This document shows positions 36,599 to 45,138 of a stretch of DNA of 64,000 bases, piece by piece. The stretch is from assembly GCF_945952405.1 (NCBI RefSeq), contig NZ_CAMFIA010000015.1:27088-91087 (forward strand), read 5' to 3'. The stretch comes from an uncultured Stenotrophomonas sp. GTDB taxonomy: Bacteria > Pseudomonadota > Gammaproteobacteria > Xanthomonadales > Xanthomonadaceae. Under the pieces are notes generated by a model. The model did not search any database. It was not told where the DNA came from and saw only the letters and a list, made by a program, of their open reading frames with translations. The number at the start of each line of letters is the position of its first letter. Position 1 is the stretch's first letter. A program made the position numbers and the translations under genes.

Positions 36599-37519
36599 AT
36601 GAAGGGGATACTGGGGACAACGGCGATCATCATCGCTGCGCTGACCGCTGCGCCGGCCAGCGCCGGGACCCTGTACAAGTGCCAGGGCGCCGACGGCGTC
36701 ACCAGTTATGTCAGCAAGCGCGTCAGCGGGGCCCGCTGCAGCAGCATCAGCTACAGCCGCGACACCCGACCGGCCGCGCGTCCGGTGGTGGCCGCGCCGA
36801 AGCCGGCGCCGACCACCGTGGCCAGCATCGAACGCAACCCGGTGGCGGTGGCAGCCAGTGCCGTGGCGCCGGCCGCTCCCGCCTCCGCGTCGCTGCCGGT
36901 CGCCGCTGCCGCGCCTGCGGCCACCCCGCGTGCCGGGCGCATGGTCAGCGGTCAGGTCTATTCCTTCATGAAGGATGGCGTGCGCCACTACACCAGTGCG
37001 CGCCCGACCCAGCTGGCCAACCTCGGCCCGGTGCGCACCATCCGCTACAGCTTCATGGAGCGCTGCTACGCCTGCGGGGTCAATCCACGCGTGGACTTCG
37101 GCACGGTGCGGCTGAACACCACGGCTTTCCAGAGCGAGATCACTTCGGCTGCGCGCGAGTTCGGCGTGGACGAGGCGGTGGTGCGCGCGATCATCCATGC
37201 CGAGTCGGCCTACAATCCGACCGCGCTCAGCCGCGCCGGTGCGCAGGGCCTGATGCAGCTGATGCCGCCGACCGCCGCCCGCTTCGGGGTCAGTGATTCG
37301 TATGACGCCGGCCAGAACATCCGGGGCGGCGTGCAGTATCTTGCGTGGTTGCTGAAGCGCTTCAATGGTGACCTGACCCTGGCCGCAGCCGGCTACAACG
37401 CCGGTGAAGGCGCGGTCGACCGCCACGGTGGCGTACCGCCCTACAGCGAGACCCAGTACTACGTACGCCGGGTCGGGCAGCTGGCCGAGCGTTACCGCAG
37501 CGCCCTGAGCCACCAGTAG
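36599..37519 (+). CDS. secreted lytic transglycosylase (SLT domain)
   Basis: 306 residues. A signal peptide (TTAIIIAALTAAPASAG) precedes a short DUF4124-like stretch (TLYKCQGADGVTSYVSKR), a Pro/Ala-rich linker, and a C-terminal SLT domain (about residues 175-290). The catalytic Glu is in AIIHAESAYNPTALSRAGAQ; GLMQLMPPTAARFGV and AAGYNAGEGAVDRHGG follow. It cleaves peptidoglycan in the periplasm. The stop TAG is part of the GTAG of the first unit of a tandem SMAG array. Confidence 0.92.
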   Translation: MKGILGTTAIIIAALTAAPASAGTLYKCQGADGVTSYVSKRVSGARCSSISYSRDTRPAARPVVAAPKPAPTTVASIERNPVAVAASAVAPAAPASASLPVAAAAPAATPRAGRMVSGQVYSFMKDGVRHYTSARPTQLANLGPVRTIRYSFMERCYACGVNPRVDFGTVRLNTTAFQSEITSAAREFGVDEAVVRAIIHAESAYNPTALSRAGAQGLMQLMPPTAARFGVSDSYDAGQNIRGGVQYLAWLLKRFNGDLTLAAAGYNAGEGAVDRHGGVPPYSETQYYVRRVGQLAERYRSALSHQ

Positions 37520-37700
37520 GTGCCGACCCTTGGTCGGCACATCTACCAGGCAACGGTAGGTGCCGACCGTTGGTCGGCACATCTGCCAGGCGAAGGTAGG
37601 TGCCGGCCGTTGGTCGGCACATCTGCCACGCAACGGTAGGTGCCGACCGTTGGTCGGTACATCTGCCAGGCGACGGTAGGTGCCGACCGTTGGTCGGCAC
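37516..37700. repeat. tandem array of five SMAG units with exact 40-bp period
   Basis: GTAG starts at 37516, 37556, 37596, 37636 and 37676. Each unit carries GTGCCGACCGTTGGTCGGCAC (one or two substitutions per copy) and a conserved spacer of the type ATCTGCCAGGCGACG. The spacers are near-identical, so this is a tandem duplication and not a CRISPR. It ends about 140 bp before petA. Confidence 0.92.
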
Positions 37701-37731
37701 AACCACTGATTGAAAGAGTTGTTGCAATGCG

Positions 37732-37761
37732 TTGTGTGGCGCGCGACGGTTCCGCTACACT
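37732..37761 (+). promoter_or_regulatory. possible petABC promoter
   Basis: TTGTGT (37732-37737) and TACACT (37756-37761) are separated by 18 bp, about 80 bp before the petA ATG. Each matches the sigma70 consensus at four of six positions. It lies just after the SMAG array. Confidence 0.4.
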
Positions 37762-37842
37762 CGCCCATGATTCAATGCGGCTCTGGCCCCCACCGGATCC
37801 GCTGGCAGCCTTAAAGCTACCTAATCAATATCGGAGTGCCGG

Positions 37843-38463
37843 ATGGCCAACGATGGGGTACACGATCCAGTCAACACCGGACGTCGGCGTTTTCTTTCTG
37901 CCACCACAGCCGTGGTGGGCGCCGTCGGCGTCGGATTCACCGCAGTTCCCTTCATAAAATCCTGGAACCCCAGTGCCCGCGCCAAGCTTGCCGGCGCACC
38001 GGTGGTGGCCGACATCAGCGCCCTGCAGGAAGGCCAACGCCTGATCGTGGAATGGCGTGGCCAGCCGATCTGGATCGTCAAGCGGTCCAAGGCAATCCTC
38101 GATGCACTGCACGGGCTGGATGGCCGCCTCAAGGACCCCGAGTCCGGCGAGAAGGACCAGCAGCCGGAGTACGTGCTGAAGCAGAATCCCGAGCTGCGCT
38201 CGATCAAGCCGGAGATCTCCGTGCTGGTCGGGCTGTGCACGCACCTGGGCTGCTCGCCGGAAATGGTTGCCGAGATCCGGCCCGAACCCTATGACCCGCA
38301 GTGGAAGGGCGGTTACTTCTGCCCCTGCCACAAGTCGCGCTTCGACATGTCCGGCCGCGTCTTCAAGGACGTGCCGGCGCCCATCAACCTGAAGGTGCCC
38401 GCGCACCACTACCAGGATGACAACACCATCATCATCGGTGTCGATCCGCAGGGGGCTGCCTGA
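37843..38463 (+). CDS. petA: ubiquinol-cytochrome c reductase Rieske iron-sulfur subunit
   Basis: A 206-residue Rieske protein of the cytochrome bc1 complex. A twin-Arg-type N-terminus (GRRRFLSATTAVVGAVGVG) anchors it in the membrane. The 2Fe-2S ligands are in LCTHLGCSPE and FCPCHKSRFD. It passes electrons from ubiquinol to cytochrome c1. Its TGA overlaps the petB ATG (TGATG). Confidence 0.96.
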   Translation: MANDGVHDPVNTGRRRFLSATTAVVGAVGVGFTAVPFIKSWNPSARAKLAGAPVVADISALQEGQRLIVEWRGQPIWIVKRSKAILDALHGLDGRLKDPESGEKDQQPEYVLKQNPELRSIKPEISVLVGLCTHLGCSPEMVAEIRPEPYDPQWKGGYFCPCHKSRFDMSGRVFKDVPAPINLKVPAHHYQDDNTIIIGVDPQGAA

Positions 38464-39722
38464 TGGCCAATATCCTCAGCCGTACCGCCAGCGGCGTCGC
38501 CGACTGGGTCAACGCCCGCGCGCCGGGGCTGATGCCGGTCTATCGCAAGCACGTCAGCGAGTACTACGCGCCGAAGAACTTCAACATCTGGTACTACTTC
38601 GGTTCGCTGGCATTGCTGGTGCTGGTCAACCAGATCGTCACCGGCATCTTCCTGACGATGCACTACAAGACCAACGCCGCCGAGGCGTTCGGCTCCATCG
38701 AATACATCATGCGTGATGTCGAATGGGGCTGGCTGATCCGCTACATGCACTCCACGGGTGCCTCGCTGTTCTTCATCGTGGTCTACCTGCACATGTTCCG
38801 CGGCCTGCTGTACGGCAGCTACCAGAAGCCGCGCGAGCTGGTGTGGATCCTCGGCATGCTGATCTACCTGGTGCTGATGGCCGAAGCCTTCATGGGCTAC
38901 GTGCTGCCCTGGGGCCAGATGTCGTTCTGGGGCGCCAAGGTGATCATTTCGCTGTTCGGCGCGATACCGGTGATCGGCAACGGCCTGACCGAATGGATCA
39001 TGGGCGACTACCTGCCCAGTGATGCCACGCTCAACCGCTTCTTCGCGCTGCACGTCATCGCACTGCCACTGGTGCTGCTGCTGCTGGTGGTGCTGCACCT
39101 GGGCGCGCTGCACGAAGTGGGTTCGAACAATCCCGATGGCGTGGAGATCAAGAAGGGGCCGAAGGGCAACCGCTGGTCGCCGAACGCACCGGCCGACGGC
39201 ATTCCGTTCCACCCGTACTACACGCTGAAGGATGGCGTCGGCGCCGGCTTCCTGCTGATCATCGCCGCTTTCATCATCTTCTTCGCCCCCGGTTTCGGCG
39301 GCCTGTTCCTGGAGCATGACAACTTCACCGAGGCCAACCGCCTGGTGACCCCGGAACACATCAAGCCGGTCTGGTACTACACGCCGTACTACGCGATGCT
39401 GCGCGTGGTGCCGAACAAGCTGGGCGGCGTGCTGGTGATGTTCTCGGCCATCGCGATCCTGTTCCTGGTGCCGTGGCTGGACAAGGCGCGGGTGAAGTCG
39501 GTGCGCTACCGCGGCTGGATCTCGAAGGTGATGCTGGGCGTGCTGGCGGTGTGCTTCGTCTGGCTCGGCGTGATCGGCTCCGGCCCCGGTACCGATGTGC
39601 ACGAGACCTACATCGGCCGGGTGCTGACCTTCCTGTACTTCGCGTTCTTCATCACCATGCCGCTATGGACAAGGCTGGACAAGACCAAGCCGGTACCGGA
39701 GAGGGTGACCACGCATGACTGA
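38463..39722 (+). CDS. petB: cytochrome b subunit of the bc1 complex
   Basis: A 419-residue integral membrane subunit with the bis-heme core. Eight or so helices are visible. Heme-ligand His residues lie in YMHSTGASLFFIVVYLHMF and in the later helix with FALHVIALPLVLLLLVVLH. The Qo-site motif is present in canonical form (PEHIKPVWYYTPYYAMLR region). It overlaps petC by eight bases. Confidence 0.96.
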   Translation: MANILSRTASGVADWVNARAPGLMPVYRKHVSEYYAPKNFNIWYYFGSLALLVLVNQIVTGIFLTMHYKTNAAEAFGSIEYIMRDVEWGWLIRYMHSTGASLFFIVVYLHMFRGLLYGSYQKPRELVWILGMLIYLVLMAEAFMGYVLPWGQMSFWGAKVIISLFGAIPVIGNGLTEWIMGDYLPSDATLNRFFALHVIALPLVLLLLVVLHLGALHEVGSNNPDGVEIKKGPKGNRWSPNAPADGIPFHPYYTLKDGVGAGFLLIIAAFIIFFAPGFGGLFLEHDNFTEANRLVTPEHIKPVWYYTPYYAMLRVVPNKLGGVLVMFSAIAILFLVPWLDKARVKSVRYRGWISKVMLGVLAVCFVWLGVIGSGPGTDVHETYIGRVLTFLYFAFFITMPLWTRLDKTKPVPERVTTHD

Positions 39723-40464
39723 GCGCTGGATGGTCCGGCTGGCCCTGGCGGCCACCCTGATGCTGGGCAGTTTCCTGGCCTCCGCCGCCGAAGGCGGCAC
39801 CAAGCTGCTGCAGGCCGGCAACGACCTCGGTGACCGCGCGTCGCTGCAGCGCGGCGCGCAGCTGTACATGAACTACTGCTCCGGCTGCCATGCGCTGAAG
39901 TACCTGCGCTATTCGCGGATGGCGCAGGACCTGGGCCTGACCGAGGAAGAGGTGATGAACAACCTCAACTTCACCGGTTCGGCGATCGGCGACCCGATCC
40001 CGGTGGCGATGCCCAAGGAGAACGCCGAGAAGTGGTTCGGCAAGATGCCGCCCGACCTCAGCCTGATCGCGCGGGTGCGCGGCAGCGACTGGGTCTACAC
40101 CTACCTCAAGTCGTTCTACCTGGACAGCAGCCGGCCGCTGGGCTGGAACAATGCGCTGTTCGCCAACGCCTCCATGCCCAACCCGCTGTGGGAAATGCAG
40201 GGCCTGCAGCATGCCGTGCACGGCAAGCCGGAAGCGCCGGGGATGGATCCGCCGGTGACCGGGCTGAAGATCGAAACGCCCGGTTCGGTCGACGCCGGCC
40301 AGTACGACCAGGCCGTGCGTGACATCACCAACTTCCTCGAGTATGCCGGCGAACCGGCCGCGCTCAAGCGCCAGCAGCTGGGCGTGTGGGTGATCCTGTT
40401 CCTGGCCCTGCTGACCTTCCTGCTGTACCTGCTGAAGAAGGAATACTGGAAGGACGTTCACTGA
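39715..40464 (+). CDS. petC: cytochrome c1 subunit of the bc1 complex
   Basis: 249 residues. A cleavable signal (ATLMLGSFLASAAEGG) is followed by the heme c motif CSGCHALKYLRYSRMAQDLG. The axial Met is probably in the NASMPNPLWEMQG region. A C-terminal anchor helix (WVILFLALLTFLLYLLKK) ends the protein. petA-petB-petC are fully overlapping and form one operon feeding a cytochrome c oxidase. Confidence 0.96.
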   Translation: MTERWMVRLALAATLMLGSFLASAAEGGTKLLQAGNDLGDRASLQRGAQLYMNYCSGCHALKYLRYSRMAQDLGLTEEEVMNNLNFTGSAIGDPIPVAMPKENAEKWFGKMPPDLSLIARVRGSDWVYTYLKSFYLDSSRPLGWNNALFANASMPNPLWEMQGLQHAVHGKPEAPGMDPPVTGLKIETPGSVDAGQYDQAVRDITNFLEYAGEPAALKRQQLGVWVILFLALLTFLLYLLKKEYWKDVH

Positions 40465-40598
40465 TTCTGCCGCCGGCCATCGCACGGGCCTATTGGCTTT
40501 TGTGATGGTCGGTTGCACACTCGGGGAGGAGTCGATCGCTGGCACGGTGCCGGCGGCGCCGATGCGGCAGGCGGTCTCCTGTCGCGGGAGAGCCTTTG

Positions 40599-41234
40599 AT
40601 GGCGGCGAGCGTACGCATGCGCAATACACTGACGCTGTTTTCCTCGAACGACGATGTGCTGTGCCACCGTGTACGCCTGGTGCTGGCGGCCAAGGGGGTC
40701 ACCTTCGACTTCGTTCCGGTCGATCCGCAGAACCCGCCTGAAGACCTGATCGACCTCAATCCGTACCATTCGGTGCCGACCCTGGTCGAGCGCGAGCTGG
40801 TGCTGTACGCCGCTTCGGTGGTCAGCGAGTATCTGGACGAGCGCTACCCGCATCCGCCGCTGATGCCGGTCGATCCGCTGTCGCGTGCGCGCATCCGCCT
40901 GGCCATGCTGCGTATCGAGCACGACTGGGTGCCGCAGGTGCAGGCCATCCAGCTCGGCAACAAGACCCAGGCCGAGGCCGGGCGCAAGCGCCTGAAGGAA
41001 CTGTTGACCGCCTCGCTGCCGTTGTTCAAGGCCAGCAAGTTCTTCCTCAACCCGGAAATGAGCCTGGCCGACTGCGCGATGGCGCCGATCATCTGGCGGC
41101 TGCAGTCGCTGGACGTGCCGCTGCCGAAGGACAGCAAGGCCATCGAGGACTACGGCAACCGCATCTTCCGCCACCCTGGTTTCGTCCGCAGCCTGACCGA
41201 CCAGGAAAAGAAACTGCGCGATCTGCCGGTCTGA
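40599..41234 (+). CDS. sspA: stringent starvation protein A (SspA)
   Basis: A 211-residue GST-fold RNA-polymerase-associated protein. It has the NTLTLFSSNDDVLCHRVRLV start, the LNPYHSVPTLVERELVLY segment and VVSEYLDERYPHPPLMPVDP, all typical of SspA. The ATG at 40599 has GGGAG upstream. It follows petC by 135 bp and precedes sspB, as in many gammaproteobacteria. Confidence 0.95.
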   Translation: MAASVRMRNTLTLFSSNDDVLCHRVRLVLAAKGVTFDFVPVDPQNPPEDLIDLNPYHSVPTLVERELVLYAASVVSEYLDERYPHPPLMPVDPLSRARIRLAMLRIEHDWVPQVQAIQLGNKTQAEAGRKRLKELLTASLPLFKASKFFLNPEMSLADCAMAPIIWRLQSLDVPLPKDSKAIEDYGNRIFRHPGFVRSLTDQEKKLRDLPV

Positions 41235-41318
41235 TCCGGCCCTGTGCTACCCGTCTGCACGCCGACCGGCGTGCGGGCGATCCGCCCCGGCGGGGCGCCG
41301 GGCGCGTACACTTCACGC

Positions 41319-41771
41319 ATGACCGAAGACTTCTTCCACATGACCAGCCACCGCCCGTACCTGTTGCGGGCGCTGGTGGAATGGATCAACGACAACCAGC
41401 TGACCCCGCACATCCTGGTCGACGCCGGCGTTCCCGGCGTGCAGGTCCCGCCTTCGGCGGTCAAGGATGGCCGGGTTGTGCTCAACATCGCCGAACGTGC
41501 CGTCGTACGGTTGATGATCGACAATGAAATGGTGAGCTTCTCGGCGCGGTTCTCCGGCACCAGCTACCCGGTGCAGGTGCCGATCAGTGCCGTGCTGGCT
41601 GTCTACGCCCGCGAGACCGGGCAGGGCATGGCGCTGCCGGATGACATTCCGGGCAGCGAGACCGCCCCGACCAGCGATGAGCTGCTGCACGATGAAGGCA
41701 CGCCGCCGGACGATACGCCACCGGCCAGCCCGCCGCCGAAGGGCCGCCCGAACCTGCGCGTGGTCAAATGA
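41319..41771 (+). CDS. sspB: ClpXP specificity-enhancing factor SspB
   Basis: A 150-residue adaptor that delivers ssrA-tagged proteins to ClpXP. The conserved core is SHRPYLLRALVEWINDNQLTPHILVDA, then VLNIAERAVVRLMIDNEMVSFSARFSG. The C-terminus is a flexible acidic/Pro-rich tail ending GRPNLRVVK, the ClpX-binding XB motif. An internal ATG at 41340 is a possible alternative start. A strong terminator follows at once. Confidence 0.95.
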   Translation: MTEDFFHMTSHRPYLLRALVEWINDNQLTPHILVDAGVPGVQVPPSAVKDGRVVLNIAERAVVRLMIDNEMVSFSARFSGTSYPVQVPISAVLAVYARETGQGMALPDDIPGSETAPTSDELLHDEGTPPDDTPPASPPPKGRPNLRVVK

Positions 41772-41780
41772 TGTTCCCAA

Positions 41781-41809
41781 CGCCGCCCCGCAAGGGCGGC
41801 GTTTTTCTT
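41781..41809 (+). terminator. Rho-independent terminator after sspB
   Basis: CGCCGCCC / GGGCGGCG stem (41781-41788 with 41794-41801), CGCAA loop, followed by TTTTTCTTT. It begins ten bases after the sspB stop. Confidence 0.92.
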
Positions 41810-41835
41810 TGCCCGCGTTGGCCAGACCTTGTTCC

Positions 41836-41894
41836 GGTGGGTGCCGACCGTTGGCCGGACCTTGTTGTGGTGGGTGCCGACCGTTGGTCGGCAC
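41836..41894. repeat. two SMAG-type palindromes after sspB
   Basis: Two copies of GGTGGGTGCCGACCGTTGG(T/C)CGG at about 41836 and 41868. The GTAG head is eroded to GGTG in both. They lie between the converging sspB and DUF3301 genes. Confidence 0.8.
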
Positions 41895-41910
41895 TTGAAA
41901 CCGCCACAAC

Positions 41911-42273
41911 TTACACGTCCTCAGCATCCTCTACATCCGGACGGATCTGGCTGATCCGCGCCGCGCCGGGGCCGGTGAAGGAAATCAGCTGGTCGCCGCG
42001 CAGCACCATGCGGCCGACGTGGCGGTCGATGCCATCGTAGGAGTACTCGAACTTGAAGGTGCGCTCGAAGCCCAGCCGACCATCCTCGCCGCGCGACAGG
42101 CGCAGGCCGGTGGCGTGTACGGCCTGGTCCAGCCACTGCACATCGGCCGCGCGGCAGGCGTTGCGGCCCAGCTCGACCGCGCGCTCGGCGGCCGAACGCG
42201 CCGCGTTCCAGAAGAAATAGATGATTCCGCCGGCAATCAGCAACAGCAGCAGGGTGGGCATGGCGTCAGGCAT
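41911..42273 (-). CDS. DUF3301 membrane-anchored protein
   Basis: About 120 residues; starts at 42273 or 42261 are equally possible and neither has a good ribosome site. One N-terminal helix (PTLLLLLIAGGIIYFFW) is followed by NAARSAAERAVELGRNACRA and a small domain with VQWLDQAVHATGLRLSR and FERTFKFEYSYDGIDRHVG. This is the DUF3301 pattern (single-pass, unknown function, conserved in gammaproteobacteria). It is 55 bp downstream of the DUF2272 gene on the same strand. Confidence 0.8.
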   Translation of the reverse strand: MPDAMPTLLLLLIAGGIIYFFWNAARSAAERAVELGRNACRAADVQWLDQAVHATGLRLSRGEDGRLGFERTFKFEYSYDGIDRHVGRMVLRGDQLISFTGPGAARISQIRPDVEDAEDV

Positions 42274-42328
42274 CAGAGGTCGATCCGGCAAAGATGGCGG
42301 TGAACACGCGCCGGATCAAGCGCTGCAT

Positions 42329-43333
42329 TCACCGTCCCGGCGGCGGTCCGCTGGAGACCGGCGGCGCAGGCGCGAGCACCGGCGGTGGTACCGGTGACGG
42401 CTGCAGCATCGGCGTTGCGGTAGGCGGGGGCATCACCCGTGGCGCGGTGGCGGTCAGCTGCAGCAGCGCCGCCCAGTCCTGGCGGTTGAAGCTGCACTCG
42501 TCCTCGCGGCCGGGGGTGCAGCTGGGATCGATGCCGGTGCTGTTGCGCTCGCGGGCGGCCGGCAGCTGGATCATTCCGGTGCGGTCCAGCGGCAGCAGTC
42601 GCATGGCCACGGTGTTCATCACGTTGCCGCCGACCAGGTACAGGGTCTGGTCACCGCCGAGATTGGCCGCCACCACCACCTCGCAATGGGATTTCCAGTG
42701 GCCGACCGAGCCGTTGCCCAGCGCCTGCACCAGCCCGCTGTAGCTGAGCGTGGTGCTGCGGTCGCGCAGGAAGCACAGCAGGTCGCCAGGGGCCGGTTTG
42801 GCGCTGGCGGGATCGACCAGCCGGTATGGCACGCCGGAGGGGCCCGCCTGGTACGCGGCGCGGATGTAGTCGATGTGGCGTGGCGAGGTGTTGAAGCCGG
42901 GAACACCGGCACGCACCATCACCCAGGAAATGAACGCGGCCGACCACGGGTTGTCGACCAGGAAGGCGCGGCAGTCGCTGTCGGTATAGCGCGTGCCCAG
43001 TGGTGCCAGGCAGCTGCTGGCGCCGGCGATGCTGCCCATCGCATTGAGCGTTCCGCTGTCGCGCCAGTAGCCGGCCACGCGCTGCCATGCGATCAGCCCG
43101 TTGTCGGCCAGATGATCGCTTTCGGCTTCGGTGACACTGAGGCTGGCGGCGCGGCCATCGCGATCGATGAAGGGACGGAACCACAGGCGGTGTTCGTTGC
43201 AGGCGGTGTTGCGGATGGCCACCGCCAACGGGCTCAGGCCGAAGCGGGGCGGTACATCGCAGGCTTCGGCAGCCGCTGCGGACAGCGGTGTGGCCGCCAG
43301 CAGCAGGCAGGCAGGCAAGAGCATCCGGCGCAT
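42329..43333 (-). CDS. DUF2272 secreted protein
   Basis: 334 residues. A signal peptide (LLPACLLLAATPLSAAAA) is followed by a DUF2272 domain: NPWSAAFISWVMVRAGVPGF and the Cys/His-containing GDLLCFLRDRS and VGHWKSHCEVVV segments, reminiscent of NlpC/CHAP-type folds. A Pro-rich C-terminal tail (about 35 residues) follows. The role is unknown; a periplasmic cell-wall function is plausible from the fold only. Confidence 0.8.
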   Translation of the reverse strand: MRRMLLPACLLLAATPLSAAAAEACDVPPRFGLSPLAVAIRNTACNEHRLWFRPFIDRDGRAASLSVTEAESDHLADNGLIAWQRVAGYWRDSGTLNAMGSIAGASSCLAPLGTRYTDSDCRAFLVDNPWSAAFISWVMVRAGVPGFNTSPRHIDYIRAAYQAGPSGVPYRLVDPASAKPAPGDLLCFLRDRSTTLSYSGLVQALGNGSVGHWKSHCEVVVAANLGGDQTLYLVGGNVMNTVAMRLLPLDRTGMIQLPAARERNSTGIDPSCTPGREDECSFNRQDWAALLQLTATAPRVMPPPTATPMLQPSPVPPPVLAPAPPVSSGPPPGR

Positions 43334-43395
43334 GCGCGGCTCCTGTGGGGGATGGCCGCAGCGTCGCAGTGCCGTCGTGAACGCTGGGTGTGAGG

Positions 43396-43440
43396 CTGGG
43401 GTCAGATCCCTTTTCCTCCGGAGAAGGGATCTGACCCCAG
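43396..43440. repeat. perfect 17-bp inverted repeat (GGGGTCAGATCCC element)
   Basis: CTGGGGTCAGATCCCTT (43396-43412) and its exact complement (43424-43440) flank an 11-base loop containing CTCCGGAG. It is unrelated to SMAG palindromes and lies between the DUF2272 start and the nadC stop, so it could serve as a terminator-like hairpin for nadC. Confidence 0.85.
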
Positions 43441-43458
43441 CCCGAGGTCCCGCGCGCC

Positions 43459-44310
43459 TCAGCGCGGCGGCGGGCCCAGCTTCAGCGACAGGTCGATGGC
43501 CTGCACGTGCTTGGTCAGGCCGCCGATCGAGACATAGTCCACGCCGTCTTCGGCGATCGAGCGCAGGCCGCCAAGGCCGACGCTGCCGGAGACTTCCAGC
43601 GGAATGCGGCCGGCGGTGATGCGCACCGCCTCCCGGCGCAGGTCAGGACTGAAGTCATCCAGCAGGATGCGTTCGCAGCCTGCTTCGAGGGCCTGGCGCA
43701 ACTGGTCCAGGTCTTCGACCTCCACCACCAGCGGCAGCGCGGGCCACTGCCGGCGCGCGGCGGCCACGGCCGCGGCCAGCGAACCGGCGGCGCGGATGTG
43801 GTTCTCTTTCAGCATCACCGTGTCATACAGCCCGAAGCGATGGTTCTCGCCGCCGCCGCAGCGCACCGCGTACTTCTGTGCCAGGCGCAGGCCGGGCAGG
43901 GTCTTGCGGGTATCGAGGATGCGCGTGCCGGTGCCGGCCACGGTCGCCACGTAGCGGGCGGTGGTGGTGGCCGTACCCGACAGCGTCTGCAGGAAGTTGA
44001 GCGAGGTGCGCTCGGCGCTGACCAGGCTGCGGCTGCGCCCATGCAGCAGGGCCAGCACGGTACCCGCGGTGACCACGTCGCCCTCGGATACGTGCCATTC
44101 GATGCGCACATCGGGATCGAGTGCGCGGTGGGTAGCGTCGAACCACGGCCGGCCGGCGATCACCCCATCCTGCTTGCACAGCAGGTAGGCGCTGTCGGCC
44201 TGGTCGGGCAGCAGGGCCGCGGTGACGTCGCCGCTGCCGAGGTCCTCGGCCAGCGCACGCGCGACATCGGCGGCGACCAGGGCCGCATCCGGCGTCGGCA
44301 GCGCGCTCAT
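43459..44310 (-). CDS. nadC: nicotinate-nucleotide pyrophosphorylase (quinolinate PRTase)
   Basis: A 283-residue NadC that makes nicotinate mononucleotide from quinolinate and PRPP in NAD synthesis. It shows EDLGSGDVTAALLP, SAERTSLNFLQTLSGTATTT, ILDTRKTLPGLRLAQKYAV (PRPP/quinolinate-binding Arg and Lys), and EVSGSVGLGGLRSIAEDGVD near the end. It overlaps the upstream trm112 gene by four bases. A large inverted repeat sits after its stop. Confidence 0.95.
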   Translation of the reverse strand: MSALPTPDAALVAADVARALAEDLGSGDVTAALLPDQADSAYLLCKQDGVIAGRPWFDATHRALDPDVRIEWHVSEGDVVTAGTVLALLHGRSRSLVSAERTSLNFLQTLSGTATTTARYVATVAGTGTRILDTRKTLPGLRLAQKYAVRCGGGENHRFGLYDTVMLKENHIRAAGSLAAAVAAARRQWPALPLVVEVEDLDQLRQALEAGCERILLDDFSPDLRREAVRITAGRIPLEVSGSVGLGGLRSIAEDGVDYVSIGGLTKHVQAIDLSLKLGPPPR

Positions 44311-44576
44311 GCGGCCGGGAAGTCGGCGATCTGCGCGGTCGGGATGGCTTCCTCGGCCAGCAGCACCGGGATGCCATCGTCGACGCGGAACACCTGCCTG
44401 CGGTCACGGGTGACCAGCGCTTCGCGCAGCGGCTGCGCCAGCGGGTTGCCATCGGCCTTGTTCACCGTGCCGGCGGAAATGGCCTTGTTGAGGGCTTCCA
44501 GGCCCTTGCCATCCAGCAGGGACAGGGGCTGGCGGGTGTCCGGCGACACCAGCAGGTCGAGCAGCTTGCGATCCAT
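44307..44576 (-). CDS. Trm112-family (YcaR-like) small protein
   Basis: An 89-residue protein of the UPF0434/Trm112 family: DRKLLDLLVSPDTRQPLSLL at the start and FRVDDGIPVLLAEEAIP at the end. The zinc-ribbon Cys residues of typical Trm112 proteins are not present. In other bacteria this gene is near kdsB or lpxK; here it is coupled to nadC by an ATGA overlap. Its exact role is unknown. Confidence 0.88.
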   Translation of the reverse strand: MDRKLLDLLVSPDTRQPLSLLDGKGLEALNKAISAGTVNKADGNPLAQPLREALVTRDRRQVFRVDDGIPVLLAEEAIPTAQIADFPAA

Positions 44577-44634
44577 GGTTCTTCGTCTTGCGTGGAAGAT
44601 GGCTAGAATACGTCTTTAAGGCAGGTGACGGCCA

Positions 44635-45138
44635 ATGACCCCCAACCCGATCGCGCCGCTTGTCGGCATCGTCATGGGTTCCCGTTCCGACTGGGAAACC
44701 ATGCAGCACGCCGCCCAGAAGCTTGAAGCCCTGGGTGTTCCGTTCGAAGTGAAGGTGGTGTCCGCGCATCGGACGCCGGATGTGTTGTTCAGTTACGCCG
44801 AGCAGGCGGGCCTGCGTGGCCTGCGCGCGATCATCGCCGGTGCCGGCGGGGCCGCTCATCTGCCGGGCATGATCGCCGCCAAGACCGCGGTGCCGGTGCT
44901 CGGCGTGCCGGTGCAGTCCAAGGCGCTCAACGGCATGGACTCGCTGCTGTCGATCGTGCAGATGCCGGCCGGCATCCCGGTTGCCACCTTCGCCATCGGC
45001 AACGCCGGTGCCTCCAACGCGGCGCTGTTTGCCGCCGCGATGCTGGCCAGCGACCAGCCGGCGATCGGCCAGGCGCTGCAGGCCTTCCGTGCGCGCCAGA
45101 CCGAAGACGTGATGGCCCACGACGACCCGCGCCAATGA
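44635..45138 (+). CDS. purE: N5-carboxyaminoimidazole ribonucleotide mutase PurE
   Basis: A 167-residue class I Pur[37 protein letters not shown] (catalytic His) and [20 protein letters not shown] are the three signature segments. It converts N5-CAIR to CAIR in purine synthesis together with PurK, whose start overlaps it by four bases. It is divergent from trm112 across 58 bp; TAGAAT at 44604-44609 may be its -10. Confidence 0.96.
   Translation: MTPNPIAPLVGIVMGSRSDWETMQHAAQKLEALGVPFEVKVVSAHRTPDVLFSYAEQAGLRGLRAIIAGAGGAAHLPGMIAAKTAVPVLGVPVQSKALNGMDSLLSIVQMPAGIPVATFAIGNAGASNAALFAAAMLASDQPAIGQALQAFRARQTEDVMAHDDPRQ

Noticed and set aside
37516-37700. Regular 40-bp repeats that look like a CRISPR array
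   Set aside because: The spacers between the palindromes are almost identical to each other, and there are no cas genes, so this is a tandem SMAG array.
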